DNA of 64,000 nt from Paraburkholderia bannensis NBRC 103871 (GTDB lineage: Bacteria > Pseudomonadota > Gammaproteobacteria > Burkholderiales > Burkholderiaceae), in assembly GCF_000685015.1 (NCBI RefSeq), contig NZ_BAYA01000009.1:248001-312000 (forward strand). Reading direction: 5' to 3'. The notes beneath the pieces were generated by a model. That model was not told the origin of the DNA, searched no databases, and worked only from the letters and a program-made list of their open reading frames with translations. Within the stretch, counting starts at the first letter, position 1. Every line of letters starts with the position of its first letter. Shown here in pieces: positions 17,078 to 26,303 of this stretch. The position numbers were made by a program, and so were the translations under genes.

Positions 17078-17275
17078 GCGCTGCGGCGTCGCACGCCGCT
17101 AGCGCTCTTCGCGTCGCCCTTTCCCTCGCGACGCTCACCGCCTCACCTGCCTCTCCCAGCAAGCCACGCTACACCCTGCCCGCCATCGATGGTCATGCGG
17201 CAGGGGTGACTGCGGATTGATTCCCCTCGCGTTTGAACTAAGCTCGAATCTGTCTCGCCACCGAGCCTGTTCGCC

Positions 17276-17788
17276 ATGCTCATCTGCGCCCGCATGCGCA
17301 ACGGCCTTGCCGCCGTGAGCGCCGCCGCCCTCCGCCGCCTCGGCCCGGCTCTTTTGCTTGCGCTCGCAAGCGCCTGCACGATCACACCGCCGCCTCGACC
17401 GCTGCTCATCATTCCGCCGCAGGCCATCAACAGCACGACGCTTGACGACTATCGCGCGCAGGTCGCGAGGCGCATCATCGAGCGCAATCCGTCCTCTGTC
17501 CTGCGCGGCACGCCTCAGGCGATGCTGCGCTCGCTCGTGGTCGTGTCGTTCACGGTCAACCGCGAAGGTCAGGTCGTGAAGTCGTCGGTCTATCGCACCA
17601 ATGGCGACGACGATGCGGAGACCACCGCGCTCGCCACCCTGCGCCGCGCGCAGCCACTGCCGGCGCCGCCGCCGCGCCTGCTCAACTCGGCCGGACAGAT
17701 CGAGCTGTTCGAGGATTGGCTGTTCAACGACGACGGCAAGTTCCAGCTACGCACGCTGGCCTCGCCGCAGGCGCAGAACTTCAACTGA
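17276..17788 (+). CDS. Lipoprotein with TonB-like C-terminal domain
   Basis: 170 residues. The lipoprotein signal 'ALLLALASAC' ends at a lipobox Cys near residue 34, followed by a Pro-rich linker ('TITPPPRPLLIIPP'). The rest has the TonB/TolA C-terminal pattern: 'MLRSLVVVSFTVNREGQVVKSSVYRTNGDDDAETTALATLRRAQPLPAPP', where 'V-V-S-F-T-V-N-R-E-G' and 'A-x-x-T-L-R-R-A-x-P-x-P-x-P-P' are typical of the fold. With no membrane anchor or ExbB/D partners beside it, it is unlikely to be the main TonB; a role in envelope protein interaction is inference. ATG 17294 is an alternative start. Confidence 0.7.
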   Translation: MLICARMRNGLAAVSAAALRRLGPALLLALASACTITPPPRPLLIIPPQAINSTTLDDYRAQVARRIIERNPSSVLRGTPQAMLRSLVVVSFTVNREGQVVKSSVYRTNGDDDAETTALATLRRAQPLPAPPPRLLNSAGQIELFEDWLFNDDGKFQLRTLASPQAQNFN

Positions 17789-18249
17789 ACGTCGCTTGAT
17801 CGCAGCCTGAACGGCGCAGAAACACCGGCCGCAAACCTTGCGGCCGCCTTGCTGCGCGCAGCCCGCGCTCGTTATAATTTTTCGCTATCCCCTGCCGGCT
17901 TCATGCTGGCGCCGCCTGCACGCCGCGTCACCCACGCCGCGCCGCAGCGCCTTCAGACCGTGTTTCGCGCCCGCTTCGCGCCTATCGGCGCACGCGCCTG
18001 CCGGTTCCCGCTTTCGCGCGCACAGTTGCCGCTGTGCGATGCATACTGACGAATCGTTGCCGGATCAAGGATCCCGCCGTGGCGCTGTTCGCGCCTCGCG
18101 CCGCCCTGCCCGCTTCGAGCTTTGAACAAAGACGCCCGCGCCGCGCCTCACGCCTGCCGGTTTGTCGATCTGCCGATCCGTCGCCAGACCGATCGAACCG
18201 CCGCCGACAAGGCCCGCCAGCGTGCGTCACAACGACTGGAGACCCTTCG
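17789..18249. other. Long leader region before the MHS transporter
   Basis: 461 bases with a good promoter (17849-17878) but no gene I can support. A 48-codon Arg-rich frame at 17903-18049 lacks a ribosome site. If the promoter is used, the transporter mRNA has a 5' leader of about 365 nt. Confidence 0.5.
17849..17878 (+). promoter_or_regulatory. Sigma-70 promoter
   Basis: TTGCTG (17849-17854), an 18-base spacer and TATAAT (17873-17878), a perfect -10. Transcription would start near 17885. Confidence 0.6.
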
Positions 18250-19566
18250 ATGTCCACCTCACCGCTTTCGTCGGCGAGCGCCGATCAGCCCGATGCCGCG
18301 CGCCAGCAGAGCACGGCGCGCGTGATCTTCGCGAGCTTCATCGGCACCGCGATCGAGTTCTACGACTTCTATGTGTATGCAACGGCCGCCGCGCTCGTGA
18401 TCGGCCCGGTGTTTTTTCCGCATGGCTCGGCCACGGCGCAGGCGCTCTCGGCTTTCGTGACGTTTGGCATCGCCTTCGTCGCGCGCCCGATCGGCTCGTT
18501 CCTGTTCGGCCATTTCGGCGACCGCATCGGCCGTAAATCGACGCTGGTGGCCTCGCTGCTCGTGATGGGACTCTCCACCACGCTGATCGGCTTCGTGCCC
18601 GGTTACGACTCGATCGGCAGCCTCGCGCCGATCCTGCTGTGCGTGCTGCGCTTCGGCCAGGGCATCGGTCTGGGCGGCGAATGGGGCGGCGCGGCGCTGC
18701 TCGCCACCGAATACGCGCCGCAAGGCAAGCGCGGCTGGTTCGGCATGTTTCCGCAGCTCGGGCCGTCAGTGGGCTTTCTCGCTTCGAACGGCCTGTTCTT
18801 CGGCCTCGCCTCGACGCTCTCCGACCAGCAGTTCCGCGACTGGGGCTGGCGCGTGCCGTTCATCGTCTCGGCGGTGCTCGTGGCGCTCGGCCTTTACGTG
18901 CGCCTGAAGATCGCCGAAACGCCCGCGTTCAAGGCCGCCATCGAGCGCGAGGAGCGCGTCAAGGTGCCGGTTGCGACGCTGCTCGGCAACTACTGGTGGC
19001 CGACGATTCTTGGCGCGCTCGCGATGGTGGTCTGCTACACGCTGTTCTACAACGCGACGGTGTTCTCGCTTTCGCACGGCGTGACGGCGCTGCATATCCC
19101 GCGTCCGACTTTCCTCGGCATGCTGTGCATCGCGGTGGTGTTCATGGGCATTGCCACGCCGATTTCGGCGGCTTTGAGCGATCGCTTCGGCCGCCGGCCA
19201 GTGCTGATCGTCGGCTGCATCCTGGCGATTCTGTCTGGCTTCACGATGCAGCCACTGCTCGGCAGCGGCTCGCTGCCGCTCGTGCTGCTGTTCCTCGTGA
19301 TCGAGCTGTTCCTGATGGGCGCGACTTTCGCCCCGATGGGCGCGCTGCTGCCCGAGCTGTTCCCGACGAGCGTGCGCTATACCGGCGCGGGCGTCGCGTA
19401 CAACCTGGGCGGGATTCTGGGCGCGTCGGTGGCGCCGTATATCGCGCAGCAACTGGCCGCGCGCGGCGGGCTGTCGTGGGTGGGCGCGTATGTGTCGATT
19501 GCGGCCTGCGTGAGCCTCGTCGGCGTGCTGTGCATGCGCGAGACGCGTCATACGTCGCTGACCTGA
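18250..19566 (+). CDS. MFS transporter, metabolite:H+ symporter (MHS) family
   Basis: 438 residues from ATG 18250 ('ggagacccttcg' before it); frames upstream are not protein-like. About 12 transmembrane segments. MHS hallmarks: 'ARVIFASFIGTAIEFYDFYVYATAAALV', 'GHFGDRIGRKSTLV' (MFS motif A), 'RFGQGIGLGGEWGGAALLATEYAPQGKRGWFGMFPQLG' and 'LSDRFGRRPVLIVG' in the second half. Relatives move citrate, alpha-ketoglutarate, shikimate, proline/betaine or other carboxylates with protons across the inner membrane; the substrate here cannot be assigned. Followed by a strong bidirectional terminator. Confidence 0.9.
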   Translation: MSTSPLSSASADQPDAARQQSTARVIFASFIGTAIEFYDFYVYATAAALVIGPVFFPHGSATAQALSAFVTFGIAFVARPIGSFLFGHFGDRIGRKSTLVASLLVMGLSTTLIGFVPGYDSIGSLAPILLCVLRFGQGIGLGGEWGGAALLATEYAPQGKRGWFGMFPQLGPSVGFLASNGLFFGLASTLSDQQFRDWGWRVPFIVSAVLVALGLYVRLKIAETPAFKAAIEREERVKVPVATLLGNYWWPTILGALAMVVCYTLFYNATVFSLSHGVTALHIPRPTFLGMLCIAVVFMGIATPISAALSDRFGRRPVLIVGCILAILSGFTMQPLLGSGSLPLVLLFLVIELFLMGATFAPMGALLPELFPTSVRYTGAGVAYNLGGILGASVAPYIAQQLAARGGLSWVGAYVSIAACVSLVGVLCMRETRHTSLT

Positions 19567-19586
19567 TCCAGCCATGCAGTAGAAAC

Positions 19587-19625
19587 AAAAAAGCGGAGTC
19601 CGCCTGGCGGGCTCCGCTTTTTTTG
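19587..19625. terminator. Bidirectional terminator
   Basis: AAAAAAGCGGAGTCCGCC / GGCGGGCTCCGCTTTTTTT after the MHS transporter; T-runs occur on both strands. Confidence 0.9.
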
Positions 19626-19725
19626 TTCACTGGAGGCGCGCGTGCGGCGTGCCTATACTCGACTCAACACGCCCGAATCCGCATGAATCGACAAGGTCTG
19701 CGCAGCCGCGCACGGGAGGCCGACG

Positions 19726-19905
19726 ATGAACCTGCATCTAAGCAACGCCGATGTCGTCCTGATGATCGCCCTTGCGCTGGGCATCTCCCTGTTCCTTGCC
19801 TTCCGGTTGCGCACGGCTACGTGGCGTGCCGTCCTGATCGAAGCGCTGGTGGCAAACATCGCCGCTGTCGCGGCGGTCGTCGCCGTCGAGATGCTGCTCG
19901 CGTGA
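19726..19905 (+). CDS. Small inner-membrane hypothetical protein (59 aa)
   Basis: ATG 19726 follows 'GGGAGGCCGACG', a strong ribosome site. The product has two predicted membrane helices: 'VVLMIALALGISLFLAFRL' (about 10-28) and 'VLIEALVANIAAVAAVVAVEMLLA' (about 36-59), joined by a basic loop 'RTATWR', suggesting a hairpin with both ends outside by the positive-inside rule. Unrecognised. It is isolated between two terminated units, and I find no partner gene. Confidence 0.6.
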   Translation: MNLHLSNADVVLMIALALGISLFLAFRLRTATWRAVLIEALVANIAAVAAVVAVEMLLA

Positions 19906-19951
19906 CGCATGCTGTCGAGCGTCTCATGCGTCGCCGCGCGCAGCGTGGCGA

Positions 19952-20074
19952 TCATTGATAGTAGTAACCGTGGTGATAGCCGCCACCGTATCCGCCGCCC
20001 GGCACGACGATGCAGCCAGTCAGCGACGCCGCAAGTACAGCACCCGCAATCAGGGTAAGCGCCAATCGTTTCAC
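19952..20074 (-). CDS. Very small lipoprotein (40 aa)
   Basis: GTG start at 20074 with GGGAGA seven bases upstream. 'KRLALTLIAGAVLAASLTGC' is a clean lipoprotein signal with lipobox L-T-G-C; the mature peptide is 'CIVVPGGGYGGGYHHGYYYQ', Gly/Tyr/His rich. It is one of three small secreted proteins of similar style in this area (see also 21636-21746 and 21803-22120). Function unknown. Confidence 0.65.
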   Translation of the reverse strand: MKRLALTLIAGAVLAASLTGCIVVPGGGYGGGYHHGYYYQ

Positions 20075-20331
20075 TTCGTTCTCCCATCGAGTCAATGTCT
20101 GTTGTCCTGCCCTGCTGCCGTGCCTCGCATGGCGGGCGGTGGACAGTTCAGATTGGACACGACGGAGCCACCCCAAGGCGTTGCAATTTGTAAGTAGCAG
20201 TGTGGCCCGTGTTACAGCGCCCACGCCCGGGCGCGCAGCGACGTGCGATCCACGCCGCATCGTGCACGCAACCGCGACACTTTTAACAAGTTCCTAATCG
20301 AATCGCTGCGCGATTTCACGCGCGCATCAAT

Positions 20332-20370
20332 GAAAACGGCCCGCTCGTCTGCATGAGACGAGCGGGCCGT
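20332..20370 (-). terminator. Heptosyltransferase gene terminator
   Basis: A 15-bp perfect stem (ACGGCCCGCTCGTCT with its complement) and TTTTC on the minus strand, 20 bases after the waaC stop. Confidence 0.85.
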
Positions 20371-20390
20371 ACGAAGCAGGATGCGCGCTA

Positions 20391-21395
20391 TCAGGCAGCC
20401 GTCACAGCCGGGCCTTTCGATGCATCGCCCGTGCGTGCGGGATAGACGCGATCGACGGCGTCGAGCGCCACCGAAACCGGCGGCACATGATGACCGTCGC
20501 CAATCGAGATCGAGCGATCCGGTGCACGCACGCCAAGGTGTTCGGCATTGGTCGCAATGAAGATCATCACGGTGGGCTTGAGCAGCGCGTGGCCCAGGTG
20601 CACGAAGCCGGTGTCCGTTCCGACCACGAGCGCGCTGTCCTCGATGCGCTGCGCCACCTGCGTGACCGTCAGGCGCGGCAGGATCGTCGCGCCGGGCACG
20701 AGTGCCGCGATCTCCTTCGCCGTTGCGTGCTCGGCGTCCGAGCCCCACGGCAGCTCGATACGCAAGCCGCGCTTGACCAGCTCGTTGCACAGCTCGCCCC
20801 AGTGCGCGACGGGCCACTTCTTCTCTTCCTTCGAGGTCGCGTGGAAGATCAGCGCAGTGGGCGCATCGGGCGCGGGCAGCGCATTGCCGTCGCGCGGAAT
20901 GCGCATCTGGAAATCGGGCGGCGTGTCGACGGTATAGCCGAGTGCCTCGCCCGTGCTGATGCGCATGCCAAGCCACGCATCGCACTTCGGACGCGGCCCG
21001 AAGCGGCCGTTATAGGCGAACGCCGCACCCTGCTCGCCGAGATCCTGCGCGAGATAGCCAAAGCGGCGCTTGCCGCGCGCGATGAAGGCGATGATGGCGC
21101 TCTTGTAGACGCCGTGAATGTCGATGATGGCGTCGTAGCGTTCGCGGCGCAGATCGGCGATCGAATCCCAGATCGCCTTGAAGTCGCTCCAGCGACGCGC
21201 CTTCTTGAAGCGGCGCAGCGGCGCGCAGAGCACGCGGTCGATGCCTTCGTTCCAGTGCACGATCTCCGCGAAGGCGTCATCCACGGCCCAATCGACCTTG
21301 ACGCCGGGGAATTTGCGCTGAACATCGGCGACGACGGGAAGGGCCTCGACGACGTCGCCAAGCGAGGTCACCTTGACTATCAAAACTCGTTTCAT
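20391..21395 (-). CDS. waaC: LPS heptosyltransferase I
   Basis: 334 residues of the GT9 family: 'MKRVLIVKVTSLGDVVEALPVVADVQRKFPGVKVDWAVDDAFAEIVHWN' (N-terminal Rossmann half with the S-x-G-D loop), 'KKWPVAHWGELCNELVKRG' and 'LVVGTDTGFVHLGHALLKPTVMIF' (nucleotide-sugar site). It adds the first L-glycero-D-manno-heptose to Kdo of lipid A-core on the cytoplasmic face of the inner membrane. The 'D-I-H-G' motif and 'S-K-E-E-K-K-W-P' favour WaaC over WaaF. Monocistronic here, with its own terminator. Confidence 0.92.
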   Translation of the reverse strand: MKRVLIVKVTSLGDVVEALPVVADVQRKFPGVKVDWAVDDAFAEIVHWNEGIDRVLCAPLRRFKKARRWSDFKAIWDSIADLRRERYDAIIDIHGVYKSAIIAFIARGKRRFGYLAQDLGEQGAAFAYNGRFGPRPKCDAWLGMRISTGEALGYTVDTPPDFQMRIPRDGNALPAPDAPTALIFHATSKEEKKWPVAHWGELCNELVKRGLRIELPWGSDAEHATAKEIAALVPGATILPRLTVTQVAQRIEDSALVVGTDTGFVHLGHALLKPTVMIFIATNAEHLGVRAPDRSISIGDGHHVPPVSVALDAVDRVYPARTGDASKGPAVTAA

Positions 21396-21531
21396 TGTGC
21401 TGCGGACGCTGAGGCCCGATTTCGATGATTTGCCGGCATTTTTCCCGAGATTCTAGCGGACGGAGGCGTTCGCAACAGGCGAATTCTGCGAACGTTGGCG
21501 GATTTCATCGGGCCCCGCTTTGGCAAAGGCG

Positions 21532-21592
21532 AAAAAAAACCCGGCGGCATGCCGAGGGTCGATGACTCGAACCGCTGACATGCGCCGGGTCT
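21532..21592 (-). terminator. Terminator of the small lipoprotein gene
   Basis: ACCCGGCGCATG ... CATGCCGCCGGGT with an inner stem and TTTTTTTT on the minus strand, 44 bases after the stop at 21636. Confidence 0.75.
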
Positions 21593-21635
21593 GGCGCGGC
21601 TTTGCCGATCCAGGCCAGCGTGCCTGTCACCAAAA

Positions 21636-21746
21636 TCAATAGATCACGACGGGCGCGGGACGCACGTACATGGGCCGCGCGGGAACGACGACGCAGCCGG
21701 CAAGCACGATCGCGAGCGCCGCCGCAGCGAGCAGTTTTCTGCTCAT
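21636..21746 (-). CDS. Very small lipoprotein (36 aa)
   Basis: ATG 21746 follows AAGGAGAAACATC. 'MSRKLLAAAALAIVLAGC' is a lipoprotein signal with lipobox L-A-G-C; the remainder 'VVVPARPMYVRPAPVVIY' is Pro/Val rich. It lies 56 bases after the WxxGxW-repeat gene on the same strand and may share its transcript. Function unknown. Confidence 0.65.
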   Translation of the reverse strand: MSRKLLAAAALAIVLAGCVVVPARPMYVRPAPVVIY

Positions 21747-21802
21747 GATGTTTCTCCTTGCCGATGAAACCGGTTAAGCAAAGTCAGCGAACTCAAGCAA
21801 AC

Positions 21803-22120
21803 TTAAGCGGCCCAGTGGCCTTCGACCCAATGCCAGTTCGGGCCGTGAGCGATCCAGTGGCCCGGCACCCAGTGGTAGCCCACGCGTTCGGCTTGCCAGT
21901 GGCCGGCGATCCACACGTAGCGGCCGTGATCCCAGCGCCAGTGGCCCTTGTCCCAGGCGTAGCCGACGCGCGGCGCGGGCACGACTTCGACACGCTCGAC
22001 GGGCGGCGGCGCGCTCGGCTCGACAACGACGATTTCGGCGAAAGCCGGCGCAGCAACGGCGCACGTACCCGCAGCGACGACAGCGGCCTTGGCGATAAGC
22101 AGGCGGATTGAATTGTTCAT
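21803..22120 (-). CDS. Secreted YxWxxGHW-repeat protein
   Basis: 105 residues from ATG 22120 (a GTG nine bases earlier is possible). Signal peptide 'LLIAKAAVVAAGTCAVAAPAFA', then a Val/Pro linker, then four tandem copies of a Y/H-x-W-x-x-G-H-W unit ('YAWDKGHWRW', 'YVWIAGHWQA', 'YHWVPGHWIA', 'WHWVEGHWAA'). These aromatic repeats are frequent in Burkholderiaceae periplasmic or outer-membrane proteins. Their role is not established; a cell-wall or metal interaction through the regular His/Trp spacing is only a guess. Confidence 0.8.
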   Translation of the reverse strand: MNNSIRLLIAKAAVVAAGTCAVAAPAFAEIVVVEPSAPPPVERVEVVPAPRVGYAWDKGHWRWDHGRYVWIAGHWQAERVGYHWVPGHWIAHGPNWHWVEGHWAA

Positions 22121-22368
22121 GTTGGTCACCCTTCGAGTAGGACGCCATGAGTGGCGTTACCCGATCAATGCGCGAGCGTGCGAGTGCGCTGACAGCGGCC
22201 GTGTAACCGCGACGGGTGAAGTGAAACCGAATATTTCGGTAAGGTAAGGAATGCTGCGCGGGGTCTGCGCGGCGCGTGCGGAAGACGCGCCAGATGCGCT
22301 ACATACAGCGATACGAGACGAGTGCGGCACGCGTCAAAACACACGACGCGCCGCACTCTCCACGCAGG

Positions 22369-22623
22369 TCAGGCCTGCGGAATCTCGATCTTGACCTCAA
22401 GCACTTCGAGGTCGTCCTGGCGTTCCAGGCTCACGCGAATGTCTTCATCGGAGATCTTCACGTACTTGGAGATCACGGCGACGAGTTCGCGTTGCAGGGC
22501 CGGCAGGTAATCGGCGGGCGGATGGCCGCCTGCGCGCTCGTGAGCGATGATGAGCTGCAGGCGTTCCTTCGCTACCGAGGCGGACTTCTTCTTTTCGCCG
22601 AGAAAAAACGAAAGAAACGACAT
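22369..22623 (-). CDS. minE: Cell division topological specificity factor MinE
   Basis: 84 residues: '[33 protein letters not shown]' (membrane-targeting amphipathic N-terminus and the anti-MinCD helix) and '[44 protein letters not shown]' (dimerisation domain). It stimulates MinD ATPase and drives pole-to-pole oscillation. Last gene of minC-minD-minE, 14 bases after minD. Confidence 0.97.
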   Translation of the reverse strand: MSFLSFFLGEKKKSASVAKERLQLIIAHERAGGHPPADYLPALQRELVAVISKYVKISDEDIRVSLERQDDLEVLEVKIEIPQA

Positions 22624-22637
22624 GACGTGCGCCTCCC

Positions 22638-23453
22638 TTACTTGCTACCGAACAGGCGCTGCAGGAGCCCCGGCTTCTGGTAATCGGTGAAGCGAAGCGC
22701 CTTGTCTTCGCCGAGAAAGCGCGCCACGACGTCCTTGTAGGCTTCGGCGACGTCGGTGCCGTCCAGATGGACGGCGGGCAGCCCCTGGTTCGATGCGTGC
22801 AGCACCGCTTCCGATTCGGGAATCACGCCGATCAGCTCGATGCGCAGGATTTCCGAGATATCCGCGAGCGAAAGCATTTCGCCTTCGTTCACGCGCTTCG
22901 GGCTGTAGCGCGTAATCAGCAGGTGCTCCTTGATCGGATCCTTGCCGTCGATCGCGCGCTTCGTCTTCGACGACAGCATGCCGAGGATACGGTCGGAGTC
23001 GCGCACCGACGACACTTCCGGATTCGTCACGATGAGCGCTTCGTCGGCGAAGTGCATCGCCAGCATCGCGCCCGATTCGATACCCGCCGGCGAATCGCAG
23101 ACGATGTATTCGAAGTCCATCTTGCGCAGGTCTTCGATCACCTTCTCCACGCCTTCCTTCGTGAGCGCGTCTTTATCGCGCGTCTGCGAAGCCGGCAGGA
23201 TGAAAAGGTTTTCGCACTTCTTGTCCTTGATCAGCGCCTGGTTGAGGTTCGCCTCGCCCTGGATCACGTTGATCAGGTCGTACACGACGCGGCGCTCGCA
23301 ACCCATGATGAGGTCGAGATTGCGCAGGCCGACGTCGAAGTCGATGACCGCGGTTTTATGGCCACGCAACGCGAGGCCCGATGCGAAACTCGCGCTCGTG
23401 GTCGTTTTGCCAACGCCACCCTTGCCCGAAGTCACCACAATGATTTTTGCCAT
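22638..23453 (-). CDS. minD: Septum site-determining ATPase MinD
   Basis: 271 residues. Deviant Walker A 'KGGVGKTT' (11-18), switch regions '[14 protein letters not shown]' and '[12 protein letters not shown]', and a C-terminal amphipathic membrane helix ('[14 protein letters not shown]'). It binds the inner membrane as an ATP dimer, recruits MinC to block FtsZ, and is released by MinE. Confidence 0.98.
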   Translation of the reverse strand: MAKIIVVTSGKGGVGKTTTSASFASGLALRGHKTAVIDFDVGLRNLDLIMGCERRVVYDLINVIQGEANLNQALIKDKKCENLFILPASQTRDKDALTKEGVEKVIEDLRKMDFEYIVCDSPAGIESGAMLAMHFADEALIVTNPEVSSVRDSDRILGMLSSKTKRAIDGKDPIKEHLLITRYSPKRVNEGEMLSLADISEILRIELIGVIPESEAVLHASNQGLPAVHLDGTDVAEAYKDVVARFLGEDKALRFTDYQKPGLLQRLFGSK

Positions 23454-23541
23454 TCCCTTACCTTGCGTTCGTCAGTTTCCCAGTTTGGTCTCATCGCGTG
23501 CCGCTAGCACGCTGCGCGTTTTGCAACGCGCAGGCGGCGAC

Positions 23542-24384
23542 TCAGGTGAGCCTCAACGGTTCGATCAACAGCTTTTCTTCGTCGAGCCGGATTTGCGCCG
23601 GCTTGCCACGCACGTCGTCTGAGAGAGGAACTTCAGTGGTACGGTAGATACCCGCAATCGAAATGAGTTCCGCTTCGAGACTCGTGCAGAAAATACGTGC
23701 GTCGTGGTTGCCGTGCACGCCCGCAAGCGCGCGGCCACGCAACGGCGCGTAAATATGGATGTTGCCTTCGGCGATCACTTCCGCGCCGTTCGACACCATG
23801 CCGAGCACCACCAGGTCGCCCTTCGCATAGACACGCTGCCCCGAACGCAGCGGACGGTCGACGACGAGCGTCGCCGCGCGCGGCGCATTGCGCGTGTCGG
23901 CATCGGCGTCGCCCGCGGTGGCGGCGAGTTCGGTCGCGTCCTGCGTGGGGTCGGCGGGGAAGAGTTCGGGCTGGGCGGCGCTGGTAACGTTCGCGCTCGC
24001 GTTGGGTGCGTCGGCGGCGTTGTCTTCGGCTTCGCTCTTTGCAGCAGCGTTGCCGCCCGCCACGCGCTTGTCGCGCGCTTCGAGAAACGGCAGGCCCGCT
24101 TCGGCGGCCCAGCCATGCTGTTCGGGCAGCGCGACCACGCCCACGGGGCGCATGCGCACGCTTTCGAGCAGACGGGCGATGTCGCCGAGCGCGACCTGCT
24201 CGCCGTCGGCGAGACGGCGCAGGTCGATGGCCACCGTGTCGTTGGCGAAGAATTCCGGCGTCGCCTCGAAGCGCCGCGTGAGTTCGGCGCGCATCGCATC
24301 GAGTTCAGTCGTTTTGACCACGAATAGCAGCGTATCGACTGAACCGCTCTTCAGTTCAAAATATGGCGATTTCTTGGGCGACAT
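23542..24384 (-). CDS. minC: Septum site-determining protein MinC
   Basis: 280 residues, longer than the E. coli form because an Ala-rich linker of about 60 residues ('[20 protein letters not shown]' onward) joins the N-terminal FtsZ-inhibiting domain (about 1-105) to the C-terminal beta-helix that binds MinD ('[73 protein letters not shown]'). It heads the min operon; the 88-base gap to minD holds no gene. Confidence 0.96.
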   Translation of the reverse strand: MSPKKSPYFELKSGSVDTLLFVVKTTELDAMRAELTRRFEATPEFFANDTVAIDLRRLADGEQVALGDIARLLESVRMRPVGVVALPEQHGWAAEAGLPFLEARDKRVAGGNAAAKSEAEDNAADAPNASANVTSAAQPELFPADPTQDATELAATAGDADADTRNAPRAATLVVDRPLRSGQRVYAKGDLVVLGMVSNGAEVIAEGNIHIYAPLRGRALAGVHGNHDARIFCTSLEAELISIAGIYRTTEVPLSDDVRGKPAQIRLDEEKLLIEPLRLT

Positions 24385-24603
24385 GGCGATCGGCGAAAAA
24401 TTTTGCGTATTTTACAGGCGTCGACGCGCACGGCCATTATTTTTAATGGCCCAAAATGCTGCAACGAAGGGAATCACAAAAGAACGGCGTGAAAAGCGCC
24501 AGAGGGAAGCCGCCAACCAACGCGCGGCATGCGCGTCAGGGCGGGAAAAACCGGCGCAACAACTTCAAAACCAGGGCGTGTTCATCGCACGCCGGTTGCA
24601 CAC

Positions 24604-25149
24604 TCACTGCGCGGACGCAGCAGGCTCGGCGGGCGCAGCGCCGGCAAGATCGCGCATCAGCAGCGTTTCCCATTGCTCGGGTGTCTGCGTGCTGCGCGCG
24701 TGATCGCCGGTCGCGACAAAACCCATGCGCTCGTAGAAGCGCATCGCGGTCGTGTTGCTGTCGGTCACCCACGCATAGATCTGGTTGGCGCCTTCGCTCG
24801 TGAGCCAGTCGATGGCCGCGTTGACGAGCAGCTCGCCGCCGCGCAGATGCCGCACCGCCGGCGCCACCCACAACGCGAACACGAACGCCCGGCGCGCGGG
24901 CGCGCTCTCGAAGTTCGCGCCGATCAGGCCGGCCGGATGGCCTTCCGTGTAGAGGATGAACGAGGTGGCGGTATGCGAATCCGCATGACGGGCGGCCGCG
25001 GCATCAAAGACGGCCGCATCGGCAGACAAGGCGTCTTCGAGCGAGTCGCCGAACGCGTAAGGCGCATCGCGCAGCGAAGCAGTTCGAAGCTCGCGGAGCA
25101 CGGCACCCTGATCGGCATCGATACGGCGAACGGTCAGTGACGGACTCAT
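24604..25149 (-). CDS. GNAT-family N-acetyltransferase
   Basis: 181 residues. The GNAT core is visible: 'FALWVAPAVRHLRGGELLVNAAIDWLTSEGANQIYAWVTDSNTTAMRFYERMGFVATGD', with the acetyl-CoA loop in 'RHLRGGELL' and the C-terminal 'N-x-x-A-x-R-F-Y-E-R-M-G-F' strand. The N-terminal part ('LRELRTASLRDAPYAFGDSLEDAL') resembles acetyltransferases that act on small molecules or antibiotics. Substrate unknown. Stands alone. Confidence 0.85.
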   Translation of the reverse strand: MSPSLTVRRIDADQGAVLRELRTASLRDAPYAFGDSLEDALSADAAVFDAAAARHADSHTATSFILYTEGHPAGLIGANFESAPARRAFVFALWVAPAVRHLRGGELLVNAAIDWLTSEGANQIYAWVTDSNTTAMRFYERMGFVATGDHARSTQTPEQWETLLMRDLAGAAPAEPAASAQ

Positions 25150-25321
25150 GCAGTCGTAAACCCCAATAAAGCACTAACGCGTAGCTTTAACCGAACTGGC
25201 CAGAGAGTCAAATCCTTATTTGACAAAAAAGTTCCTTGAACGCCGCGCGCGCGGCGCTTGACAGACTGGCCGACAGACCTCACAGGCCGCTGGATAGCGG
25301 CACTGCGAGCAGTGACTGCCC

Positions 25322-26107
25322 TCACGGGGCTTCGTACGCGCCCGTGCCGTCCGGCCAGGGCGTGAGCAGTTCATAGCCGTCGTCGGTGACGGCGACCATG
25401 TGTTCCCACTGCGCGGAAAGCGAACGATCCTTCGTCACGACAGTCCAGCCATCGCGCTGCACCGCGGTGCCCGCGCGTCCCGCATTGACCATCGGCTCGA
25501 TCGTGAAGACCATGCCGGGCTTCAGGCGCACGCCCTGCCCCGGCTGGCCATAGTGCAGCACCTGCGGCTCCTCGTGATACACCTTGCCGATGCCGTGGCC
25601 GCAGTACTCGCGCACGATCGAGAAACCATCGGCCTGCGCGCGCCGCTGGATCGCGTGGCCGACGTCGCCGAGCGTGGCGCCCGGCTTCACCTCGCGAATG
25701 CCCGCGAGCATCGCTTCGTAAGTCGTGTCGATCAGCTGGCGGCCCACCGAGCTCGGCGTGCCGACCGTGTACATGCGGCTCGTGTCGCCGAAATAGCCGT
25801 CCTTGATCACGGCCACGTCGATGTTGATGATGTCGCCGTCCTTGAGCACTTCGTTGCGGCTCGGAATGCCGTGGCAGACCACGGAATTGACGGACGTGCA
25901 GATCGTCTTGGGGAAGCCGAGATAACCGACGTTGGCCGGCACGGCCTTGAGCGTATTGACGATGAAGTCGTTGCAGATTGCGTCGAGATCGTCGGTGGAG
26001 ACGCCGGGCTTGACGTGTTCGCCGATCATGGCGAGCACGTCGGCGGCGAGCCGGCCGGAAATGCGCAGGCGCTCGATGTCGCCGGCGGATTTGTAGGTGA
26101 TAGCCAT
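25322..26107 (-). CDS. map: Methionine aminopeptidase type I
   Basis: 261 residues from ATG 26107 ('[28 protein letters not shown]'). Metal ligands lie in 'INIDVAVIKDGYFGDTSRMY' (two Asp), 'EYCGHGIGKVYHEEPQVLHYG' (His), 'MVFTIEPMV' (Glu) and the late 'SAQWEHMVAVTDDGYELLT' (Glu). It removes the N-terminal Met of nascent proteins. The upstream open frame is not protein-like and is excluded. Confidence 0.97.
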   Translation of the reverse strand: MAITYKSAGDIERLRISGRLAADVLAMIGEHVKPGVSTDDLDAICNDFIVNTLKAVPANVGYLGFPKTICTSVNSVVCHGIPSRNEVLKDGDIINIDVAVIKDGYFGDTSRMYTVGTPSSVGRQLIDTTYEAMLAGIREVKPGATLGDVGHAIQRRAQADGFSIVREYCGHGIGKVYHEEPQVLHYGQPGQGVRLKPGMVFTIEPMVNAGRAGTAVQRDGWTVVTKDRSLSAQWEHMVAVTDDGYELLTPWPDGTGAYEAP

Positions 26108-26303
26108 TTGAGAACCAAAGTGGGCGCGACGGCGCACGTTGCGCCGCGCAGCGAATTCAGGGGAGCGCCGCTCGAAGGCGCCATTGTACCGGGCCGCCTG
26201 CGCACGCCGGACCGGCGATATTCGGATACGTCCGATTGTCCGGGCGCAAGCCGCCAACAAGAATGGGAAATATCTTACAACGACGTGAGCGGAACGCCAG
26301 ACC

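Noticed and set aside
17849..18049. Arg-rich frame in the leader of the MHS transporter
   Set aside because: Overlaps the promoter itself and has no ribosome site.
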